Part shown: in pieces, positions 1 to 4,609 of the stretch | Position numbering within the stretch: position 1 is the stretch's first letter | How the letters are laid out: every line of letters begins with the position of its first letter | Assembly: GCA_021779415.1 (NCBI GenBank) | Contig: JAJYAS010000299.1 | Span: 1 to 5,236 of the forward strand | Source: Bacillota bacterium | GTDB lineage: Bacteria > Bacillota_B > Desulfitobacteriia > Desulfitobacteriales > Desulfitobacteriaceae | Reading direction: 5' to 3' | Length of the DNA stretch: 5,236 bases | Translations under genes and position numbers: made by a program | The notes under the pieces: generated by a model | Databases searched by the model: none | The model's input: only the letters and a program-made list of their open reading frames with translations | Told to the model about the DNA's origin: nothing

Positions 1-5
1 TTTTG

Positions 6-140
6 CTAATTAGATGGTTTCTTGTAATATGGATTATCAAGATAAGTGTTGCAAATTGAGCAGTAGATCGTCTCTTCATGGGGATGATCACTTGCACTAA
101 ATAAAGTATTGTGACACTTTGGGCAGAAAAATTCAAACAT
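6..140 (-). CDS. Zinc-ribbon microprotein, 44 aa, unknown function
   Basis: The minus strand encodes a complete 44-residue protein starting at ATG (138-140) and ending at TAG (6-8). Two CxxC pairs are visible: CPKC at residues 6-9 and CSIC at residues 27-30, 17 residues apart. Extra histidines lie between them (H10, H19, H21). This is the layout of a small zinc ribbon, so one structural zinc is expected. There is no signal peptide or membrane segment, so a cytoplasmic location is inferred. An AGGAAAG ribosome site lies about 11 bases upstream of the ATG, slightly long, and a TATAAT box lies 55 bases upstream. The gene is divergent from the PHP gene. I do not recognise a named family; stand-alone zinc ribbons may act as protein-binding or nucleic-acid-binding accessories. 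The regularly placed cysteine pairs and the promoter argue that it is real rather than a chance ORF. Confidence 0.72.
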   Translation of the reverse strand: MFEFFCPKCHNTLFSASDHPHEETIYCSICNTYLDNPYYKKPSN

Positions 141-383
141 CCTCGCTAACTCTTTCCTGTTTTTATAATCTTTCTGCTTCGCTTCGCTATATGTATTATA
201 CTAGAAATCCAAATAAATTGAACTAGTTATAACGATGATATCCCTTATTTCCTTGTATTAAAGATCTTGAAGATTATTGCCTTTAATTAAGAAACAAGCA
301 GGCAGGATTTTTGAGGAAAAACAAGAATAGGCATACTATAGTTAAATTAATCTTTGACCTTCTGTGGGAGTTCAGGCGAGTCT
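141..383. other. Divergent intergenic region, no gene seen
   Basis: Between the minus-strand zinc-ribbon gene and the plus-strand PHP gene lie about 290 AT-rich bases. I find no open frame with a ribosome site, no tRNA-like fold and no clear riboswitch. It holds the minus-strand promoter at 195-223 and the plus-strand promoter at 384-413. A weaker plus-strand pair, TTGAGG at 311-316 and TACTAT at 334-339 with a 17-base spacer, could be a second start but matches consensus poorly. Confidence 0.6.
195..223 (-). promoter_or_regulatory. Probable sigma-A promoter of the zinc-ribbon gene
   Basis: Read on the minus strand, a perfect TATAAT (195-200) lies 16-17 bases from a weak -35 element, TTCAAT (217-222). 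Transcription would start near 188, giving a leader of about 48 bases. That leader contains a short five-base tandem repeat (GCTTC on the plus strand, 176-188). The -10 is strong and the -35 is poor. Confidence 0.5.
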
Positions 384-413
384 TTGGATTGAGTCTGGAA
401 TAAATGGTATGAT
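384..413 (+). promoter_or_regulatory. Sigma-A promoter with extended -10, upstream of the PHP gene
   Basis: A -35 element TTGGAT (384-389) and a -10 element TATGAT (408-413) are separated by 18 bases. The -10 is preceded by TGG, giving the TGn extended -10 signature. Transcription would begin near 420, directly in front of the ribosome site at 421-429. The leader would therefore be only about 15 bases, which fits a start at the TTG at 435 better than the GTG at 429. Confidence 0.6.
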
Positions 414-420
414 GCAAATA

Positions 421-429
421 AGGGAGGGG
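421..429 (+). promoter_or_regulatory. Ribosome binding site deciding a TTG start
   Basis: AGGGAGGGG is a strong Shine-Dalgarno match. It overlaps the possible GTG start at 429 and stands five bases before TTG at 435, so it supports the TTG as the true start of the PHP gene. Confidence 0.7.
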
Positions 430-434
430 TGTTT

Positions 435-1265
435 TTGAGGTCAGATTTACACATTCATACGCATGAATCTGATGGCTTGCTTTCGATCGAAGAGGTTATT
501 AACCTTGCCCATACCAACAATGTTCAAACCTTAGCAATTACGGACCATGAAAGTACTCAAGCAATTATCAAGGCTGAACTTCTTGCGGAAGAATTAGATA
601 TTAAGATTATCCCGGGGGTTGAATTGTTAACCAGTTACCAAGGGCATGAAGTCCATCTCTTAGGTTATTTTAAAGACGTTAATCATCCACTCTTACAGGC
701 GCGTTTGCAGGAGATCCGAACCCAACGCACAGCTTTAGCTCATGATATGGTTGAATGTTTAAAGAATGGTGGGATTTCTCTATCGTGGAAAGATGTGGAG
801 AATGAAGTCGGAGCAAATGGGGCTGTTACAAAGGGGCATATTATGAGGGCCATTTATCATCAGGAAGGTGGTAGCAGTCAGAATAAAAATTGGCGAGAGA
901 TTGCAGCTTATTTTCGTCCCGGGGGAGTGGCCCATTTACCTTATCTAAACCATACGTTCGAGGATGCTGTTGATCTTATTTTTGCATGTGGCGGACTTCC
1001 TGTTGTCGCCCATCCTGGACTACTCTGGGATCCCCAGATAGTGTTTTCTCTTTTAGCCTATCGTCAAATTGGTCTTGAAGTGTATTATGGCTACTGGGAA
1101 AGACAAGCAGCCCTTATTCAATACTATGCAGAAGTTGCCGATAAATTTGCCATTTTAGCAACAGGTGGCAGCGATTATCATGGACCCTCGGGGTTTGTAA
1201 AGCTGGGTCAAATGGATGTCCCTTATGATAGTGTCCTTCAACTAAGATCTTACTTAGAAATTTAG
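435..1265 (+). CDS. PHP-domain metal-dependent phosphoesterase, YciV/TrpH (RNase AM) type
   Basis: This 276-residue protein carries the full set of PHP motifs: DLHIH at residues 4-8 (H6, H8) and D13, ITDHE with D37/H38, PGVE with E63, HLLGY with H74, AHPG with H193, and GGSDYHG with D247 and H249. These are the expected ligands of a trinuclear metal centre. The family includes E. coli YciV (RNase AM, a 5'-3' exoribonuclease) and 3',5'-nucleoside bisphosphate phosphatases; length and motif order match it. Residues 88-180 form the usual inserted helical region. No signal peptide is seen, so it should be cytoplasmic. I chose TTG at 435 because AGGGAGGGG at 421-429 ends five bases before it; the in-frame GTG at 429 would overlap that site. 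The protein then begins MRSDLHIH, as relatives do. The exact substrate, RNA ends or pAp-like nucleotides, cannot be told from sequence. Confidence 0.9.
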   Translation: MRSDLHIHTHESDGLLSIEEVINLAHTNNVQTLAITDHESTQAIIKAELLAEELDIKIIPGVELLTSYQGHEVHLLGYFKDVNHPLLQARLQEIRTQRTALAHDMVECLKNGGISLSWKDVENEVGANGAVTKGHIMRAIYHQEGGSSQNKNWREIAAYFRPGGVAHLPYLNHTFEDAVDLIFACGGLPVVAHPGLLWDPQIVFSLLAYRQIGLEVYYGYWERQAALIQYYAEVADKFAILATGGSDYHGPSGFVKLGQMDVPYDSVLQLRSYLEI

Positions 1266-1283
1266 CAAAATGCCAGAAGCATC

Positions 1284-1319
1284 TCAAACTTTGAGTGAAG
1301 TAAGTTCGCTCATGTTTGA
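1284..1319 (+). other. Stable intergenic hairpin between the PHP and channel genes
   Basis: In RNA, TCAAAC (1284-1289) pairs with GTTTGA (1314-1319), and TGAGTGAA (1292-1299) pairs with TTCGCTCA (1305-1312) with one G-U pair. The loop is five bases, GTAAG, and there is a small internal loop (TT/T). That gives 14 base pairs. It starts about 18 bases after the PHP stop. No run of T follows, so it is not a classical terminator. It may protect the 3' end of the PHP message or modulate read-through into the channel gene. The left arm also holds a perfect 13-base palindrome, CTCAAA-C-TTTGAG (1283-1295). Confidence 0.55.
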
Positions 1320-1338
1320 TTAACGTTGGACCAGACAG

Positions 1339-1345
1339 AAAGGAG
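1339..1345 (+). promoter_or_regulatory. Ribosome binding site deciding the channel start
   Basis: AAAGGAG lies seven bases before TTG at 1353 and four before TTG at 1350. The more upstream in-frame TTG at 1326 has no Shine-Dalgarno sequence in front of it, so this site argues for the shorter protein. Confidence 0.7.
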
Positions 1346-1352
1346 CGAATTG

Positions 1353-2360
1353 TTGGCTAGGAGTGTTTTGCTCGCTTTTATGGCTTTACTTATCACCTTG
1401 ATTGTCGGAACAGTCGGGCTTATATTAACGGAACACCTGAGTTTAGCTAATGCTATTTATCTTACAGTCCAGACAGTCACAACGGTGGGTTTTGGAGATA
1501 TTGAACCCAAGACTGAAGAAGGGCATATTTTCTTGATTTTCCTGATGTTGAGCGGAGTCGGTATCATGTTCTACTTTGCTAGTCTTTTAATGGCCTTTCT
1601 GATTGAAGGTCAATTGGCCGGCGTGTATTGGAGAAGAAAGATGAATAAGAAGATTGAACAACTTCAAGATCATGTCATTGTCTGCGGCGCAGGGCGTGTA
1701 GGCAAACAAGTCATTTACCGCCTGCGTAAAGAGGGAGCGGCATGTGTCGTAATAGAACAACGGGAGGACCTTGCCAACCAGCTAATTGAGGAAGGATTTT
1801 TAGTCATTAACAGCGATGCTACCTATGATGAAACCTTGAATAGGGCTTCCATTATTAAGGCTAAGGGACTAATTTCTGCTCTCCCTGAGGATTCCTTAAA
1901 TGTTTTTGTCACCTTAACAGCCAAAGGCCTAAATCCTAATATTCAGGTGGTAGCTCGGATGGATCAGCCTGAATCTGAGAAAAAATTATTGCGAGCTGGA
2001 GCGGACAAAGTAATTTCTCCGGCTACTCTGGGTGGGTGGAGAATGGCGATGTCAATCCTAAAACCGATTAGTGTTGAATATTTAGAAACCGTGATTCATG
2101 ATCATAATATTGAAATGGAAATGGTGGAGCTAAAAATTGATCAAGGCTCATGCTTAGTTGGGGAAACATTATTAACGAGTAGAATTAAGCAGCAAACAGG
2201 GGCCATGGTTCTCGCGATCTTGCGGGACAATCAGGTGATCAGTAATCCTGACGCTAGTGAAGCAATTTTACAAGGAGATCTATTAATTGTATTGGGGTTG
2301 AGAGATCAATTACATCGTTTAGAAGAACTTGCGGCAAACCTTACAAAGTGCAAAGTTTGA
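1353..2360 (+). CDS. Two-TM potassium channel with RCK (TrkA-N/TrkA-C) domains, MthK-like
   Basis: The 335-residue protein has a first membrane helix (about 4-26), a pore helix and the selectivity filter TTVGFGD (residues 43-49), and a second membrane helix (about 58-85). An RCK regulator follows. Its Rossmann fold begins VIVCGAGRVG (108-117, GxGxxG 112-117) and contains NSDATYDE (153-160) and the typical AGADKVISP (215-223). Residues about 252-330 form the RCK-C/TrkA-C lobe. The length and order match tetrameric ligand-gated K+ channels such as MthK (336 residues). It would sit in the cytoplasmic membrane and pass K+, with gating by a nucleotide or ion bound to the RCK ring; which ligand cannot be read here. 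TTG at 1353 is preferred for its AAAGGAG site; TTG at 1350 is almost as good and TTG at 1326 is poor. It lies 87 bases after the PHP gene, with no clear promoter of its own. An internal start at 1641 may also be used. Confidence 0.93.
   Translation: MARSVLLAFMALLITLIVGTVGLILTEHLSLANAIYLTVQTVTTVGFGDIEPKTEEGHIFLIFLMLSGVGIMFYFASLLMAFLIEGQLAGVYWRRKMNKKIEQLQDHVIVCGAGRVGKQVIYRLRKEGAACVVIEQREDLANQLIEEGFLVINSDATYDETLNRASIIKAKGLISALPEDSLNVFVTLTAKGLNPNIQVVARMDQPESEKKLLRAGADKVISPATLGGWRMAMSILKPISVEYLETVIHDHNIEMEMVELKIDQGSCLVGETLLTSRIKQQTGAMVLAILRDNQVISNPDASEAILQGDLLIVLGLRDQLHRLEELAANLTKCKV
1630..1643 (+). promoter_or_regulatory. Internal ribosome site and ATG at the head of the RCK domain
   Basis: GGAG (1630-1633) stands seven bases before an in-frame ATG (1641-1643), which is residue M97 of the channel. 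It falls just after the second membrane helix and just before the Rossmann fold. Use of this start would yield a soluble RCK protein of 239 residues. MthK is known to make such a separate RCK subunit from an internal Met (M107); use of the site here is inference. Confidence 0.5.
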
Positions 2361-2371
2361 CAATCATAAGG

Positions 2372-2405
2372 GTCTTAGATTAAAAGAGGAAGTCTTGGGA
2401 TAAAA
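2372..2405 (+). repeat. Imperfect 14-base direct repeat, 20-base period
   Basis: GTCTTAGATTAAAA (2372-2385) and GTCTTGGGATAAAA (2392-2405) agree at 11 of 14 positions and are spaced 20 bases apart, close to two helical turns. They lie upstream of the BON gene, and the second copy contains a -10-like TAAAAT (2401-2406). They could be paired sites for a regulator or chance in AT-rich DNA. No convincing -35 goes with the TAAAAT. Confidence 0.3.
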
Positions 2406-2451
2406 TACCCTCTATGCGAGTAGTAACAGTTTTCTGAGTGGAGGGAGATTT

Positions 2452-3339
2452 ATGGGAAATTTACGTTCTGAACAAGACGTCCTTCGGGATATCGAAAAGC
2501 TTATTCACACTCATTTTAGAGACAGTGCTTTGGGGATCCATGTTAAGGTCAAAGGAGATCGAGTTACACTTTGGGGAATGGTGGATAGCCTCGTCGAAAA
2601 AGATTTTTTTGGAAGTCGAGTAGGTCGAATTGATGGGGTTAAAGAATTAGATAATTCGCTAACGGTCGCTAATGATGGAACTATACTGGATAAAGACATT
2701 GAACAGGGCATCAATGAGCGTTTTCAGGGGGCAAACTACACGGAGATAAACCATTTAGGTTGTCGAGTTAGTCGAGGAATCGCTACTTTGCTTGGACATG
2801 TAGAGACCCAAAGTACAGAGAGATTAGCGAAACGCTTAGCCTCTCAAGTTCGTGGAGTCAAAGAAATACGCAGTGAGATTCAGTTTTTGGAGAAGGCAGT
2901 CGATGATGCGACTTTAGTCAATCGTGTTGAAAATGCATTAGTTACTTCACCATGGGTAAATGCTCATGAAATTAGGACTGAAGCTCGAAATGGTCTAATT
3001 ACTCTAAGTGGACTTGTTGATACTCAGGAAGCTATGGAATGGGTTGTAGAAACGGCTTATCAAGTACCCGGAGTAAAAGCTGTGGTTAGCGAAATATTTA
3101 CTCGCCACCGTTCCCAAGGGAAAGATTTATGGTTAACCGAGCAGTTAGTCGCCAAACTTGGTCAACATCGTTTAAACTCTGGACAAATTCGTGCTTTTGT
3201 TAAAGATGGAATTGCTTTTCTGACTGGCGAAGTGTACTCCGAAGAGGATCGGGAAAGGGCTGGAAATTTGATTCAACATATTCCTGAAATTCACGATGTT
3301 AATAATTCAATCAAAGTAGCTACACATTCTAGTAAGTAA
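2452..3339 (+). CDS. Cytoplasmic protein of four tandem BON domains
   Basis: The 295-residue protein consists of four repeats of the BON fold, at about residues 7-73, 79-146, 152-217 and 226-291. Each shows the pattern of a helix, a strand with 'G-x(4)-L-x-G-x-V', a helix with acidic and basic residues, and 'V-x-G-V/I-x-x-V/I-x-x-x-I'. The repeats' core strands read VTLWGMV (38-44), ATLLGHV (111-117), ITLSGLV (183-189) and AFLTGEV (255-261). No signal peptide, lipobox or membrane helix is present, unlike many BON proteins of Gram-negative envelopes, so it should be cytosolic. GGAGG at 2440-2444 stands seven bases before the ATG. BON domains bind lipids or partners; in E. coli Kbp the BON-LysM protein binds K+. 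The gene lies 91 bases after a K+ channel with no terminator between, so a role in K+ sensing is a fair guess only. It is followed by a strong terminator. Confidence 0.88.
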   Translation: MGNLRSEQDVLRDIEKLIHTHFRDSALGIHVKVKGDRVTLWGMVDSLVEKDFFGSRVGRIDGVKELDNSLTVANDGTILDKDIEQGINERFQGANYTEINHLGCRVSRGIATLLGHVETQSTERLAKRLASQVRGVKEIRSEIQFLEKAVDDATLVNRVENALVTSPWVNAHEIRTEARNGLITLSGLVDTQEAMEWVVETAYQVPGVKAVVSEIFTRHRSQGKDLWLTEQLVAKLGQHRLNSGQIRAFVKDGIAFLTGEVYSEEDRERAGNLIQHIPEIHDVNNSIKVATHSSK

Positions 3340-3360
3340 GGTAAACGTTAACTCTGAAGA

Positions 3361-3398
3361 CCAAAAACCTATTGTCAAAACTAGGTTTTTGGTTTTTG
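3361..3398 (+). terminator. Rho-independent terminator after the BON gene
   Basis: CCAAAAACCTA (3361-3371) pairs perfectly with TAGGTTTTTGG (3382-3392) across a ten-base loop, and TTTTTGT follows. The stem can extend by several A-U pairs using the upstream GAAGA. It lies 21 bases past the BON stop codon and would end the BON gene's transcript and any read-through from the genes upstream. Confidence 0.9.
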
Positions 3399-3459
3399 TC
3401 TATATAATAGTTATAAAAAGAAAACTGGAATATATAGATAAAATAGGAAAGTGTATTAA

Positions 3460-3476
3460 TAGTCTATTGAAGACTA
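3460..3476. promoter_or_regulatory. Operator-like inverted repeat TAGTCT-N5-AGACTA
   Basis: A perfect 6-base inverted repeat with a five-base centre lies just upstream of the TATAAT at 3484-3489, covering the place where a -35 element would be. A dimeric repressor or activator bound here would control the hydrolase gene. GTG (3451-3453) and CAC (3477-3479) add outer complementarity. The regulator is unknown. Confidence 0.45.
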
Positions 3477-3480
3477 CACG

Positions 3481-3489
3481 TGATATAAT
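3481..3489 (+). promoter_or_regulatory. Extended -10 promoter of the hydrolase gene
   Basis: TGA-TATAAT is a perfect extended -10 box. The hexamer 17 bases upstream (AGTCTA) does not resemble a -35, so the promoter probably relies on the extended element or an activator at the adjacent palindrome. Transcription would start near 3496, leaving a leader of about 47 bases. Confidence 0.6.
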
Positions 3490-3527
3490 AAGATTTGTTG
3501 TAAGGAATTTAAGGGATGTAATTCAAT

Positions 3528-3536
3528 AGGAGGTGG
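3528..3536 (+). promoter_or_regulatory. Ribosome binding site pointing to a CTG start
   Basis: AGGAGGTGG is a near-perfect Shine-Dalgarno sequence. The only start-like codon at normal distance in the correct frame is CTG at 3543, nine bases after AGGAGG. No ATG, GTG or TTG lies between it and position 3578 in that frame, and an in-frame TAA at 3519-3521 limits the frame upstream. Confidence 0.75.
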
Positions 3537-3542
3537 TCAATC

Positions 3543-4499
3543 CTGGATCCAATAACACACGGCTTAATAGGAATTGCCTTGAGTACTCTCTCCGGCCACA
3601 CAATCCAACTGAATGATTCCATTATTCTAGGGTGTACCTTAGGGGCTATGCTGCCAGATCTAGATATTATTGCTCATCTAAAAGGTCGTTTGAATTATTT
3701 ATTAAAACATCGTGGAGCTAGTCATTCTCTAATTTCTTTAGGTGCTATGGCGCTTGGTTTAAGCACAGTTCTGTATCTCGTTTTTCCAACTAGCTCATGG
3801 GCGACTATTTTCTTTTGGACACTTGCAGGGACGGTGTCTCATAGCGTTATGGATTTATTAAACTCATATGGAGCAGAGTTATTCTGGCCTTTTTCCCGTA
3901 AAAAAATTACCCTGGACATGATTATGTTAACAGATCCCATCGTCCTATGTTCTTTACTTGTGTCTTTATTCATTTCTCTAAAGGTTCCGCACTATGCGTC
4001 AATCTCATCGTTGGCTGCGTTTACGTTGAGTGGAATATACCTTGGTTACCGCCACTTTGGAAGATTGAAAACACGTAAAAGTTTGATGGAGATATATCGT
4101 TTGAATGATTTTCATCAGGTTAAAGTACTACCGGCAATGTATCATCCGTTTACTTGGAACTTTATTCTTTTTAAAGGAGATAATGTTCGTTTTGGTATTA
4201 TCCGCAATAAGGTTCCTTCGATCTGTCGAGTCTTGCCAAAATTCGATGGGGATAATCCGTCAGTTTCCAATGCTCTTGAAGGGAATCTAGCAGAAATATT
4301 TAATCAGTTTACTCCTTATTATCATGTTATTAATCATTCAAGTAACAAAGAGGGCAAGGTCGAATTTTTAGACTTGCGATATTGGTCCAAAGGTGGCTTT
4401 ATTTATACCGGTCACGTCTTTTTGAATGCGGAAGGTGAGATTTCGCAAGAGATATTTCACCCTTTACCAAATCAAGAAGGTGTCTTATTAGGTTATTAA
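3543..4499 (+). CDS. Membrane metal-dependent hydrolase, DUF457 (YfhP/YdjM-like), CTG start
   Basis: Read from CTG at 3543, the protein has 318 residues and begins MDPITHG, the conserved N-terminus of the family. Candidate metal ligands are H6, D39 and D41 (LPDLD), H56 and H61 in HRGASHS, and H100 with D104 in HSVMD. Hydrophobic segments at about 25-45, 63-82, 86-107, 129-148 and 151-169 indicate a multi-pass membrane protein. A soluble C-terminal part (about 172-318) follows, as in Bacillus YfhP (about 327 residues). The biochemical reaction of the family is not firmly known; 'metal-dependent hydrolase' rests on its conserved His/Asp pattern. A start at TTG 3579 is possible, with a weak AGGA before it, but would remove DPITHG and H6 and ignore the strong AGGAGGTGG. 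The gene is a single-gene unit with its own promoter, operator-like repeat and terminator. Confidence 0.87.
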   Translation: MDPITHGLIGIALSTLSGHTIQLNDSIILGCTLGAMLPDLDIIAHLKGRLNYLLKHRGASHSLISLGAMALGLSTVLYLVFPTSSWATIFFWTLAGTVSHSVMDLLNSYGAELFWPFSRKKITLDMIMLTDPIVLCSLLVSLFISLKVPHYASISSLAAFTLSGIYLGYRHFGRLKTRKSLMEIYRLNDFHQVKVLPAMYHPFTWNFILFKGDNVRFGIIRNKVPSICRVLPKFDGDNPSVSNALEGNLAEIFNQFTPYYHVINHSSNKEGKVEFLDLRYWSKGGFIYTGHVFLNAEGEISQEIFHPLPNQEGVLLGY

Positions 4500-4506
4500 T
4501 CTTAAT

Positions 4507-4540
4507 CCCCTATACCTTAGCTGGTTAGGGGCATTTTTTT
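4507..4540 (+). terminator. Rho-independent terminator after the hydrolase gene
   Basis: CCCCTA (4507-4512) pairs with TAGGGG (4526-4531), with an inner ACC/GGT helix across a one-base bulge and a six-base loop. CA and seven T residues follow (4534-4540). It lies seven bases after the stop codon. The T run is directly joined to eight A residues (4541-4548). Confidence 0.88.
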
Positions 4541-4582
4541 AAAAAAAATCTTTTGACATTCTTATAGCTCATCTACCATAAT
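4541..4582 (+). promoter_or_regulatory. Strong sigma-A promoter with A-tract, for the right-edge gene
   Basis: A consensus -35 TTGACA (4553-4558) and a -10 CATAAT (4577-4582) are 18 bases apart. The A8 run at 4541-4548 falls where the proximal part of an UP element would lie. Transcription would start near 4589, giving a leader of about 20 bases before the GTG at 4610. The promoter begins immediately after the upstream terminator. Confidence 0.75.
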
Positions 4583-4609
4583 GAATAAGAAGCGTGGAGG
4601 TGGATAAGT

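Noticed and set aside
14..100. Short plus-strand frame from ATG at 14
   Set aside because: It is antisense to the zinc-ribbon gene, lacks a ribosome site and has no recognisable motif.
176..188. GCTTC five-base tandem repeat as a possible repeat array
   Set aside because: Only about two and a half units; too short to treat as more than chance.
429..434. GTG at 429 as the PHP gene start
   Set aside because: It overlaps the only ribosome site; TTG at 435 is correctly spaced and gives the family-typical N-terminus.
1326..1352. TTG at 1326 as the channel start
   Set aside because: No Shine-Dalgarno sequence precedes it, while AAAGGAG at 1339-1345 is correctly spaced for TTG 1353 (or 1350).
2438..2714. 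Alternative frames (plus 2438-2623 and minus 2511-2714) inside the start of the BON gene
   Set aside because: They overlap a clear four-BON protein and encode no recognisable pattern; neither has supporting signals that the BON frame lacks.
3467..3489. TTGAAG (3467-3472) as -35 partner of TATAAT (3484-3489)
   Set aside because: The spacer is only 11 bases, too short for sigma-A; the TGn extended -10 explains activity better.
4105..4290. Plus-strand frame inside the hydrolase gene
   Set aside because: It is a shadow of the hydrolase in another frame, without a ribosome site or motif.
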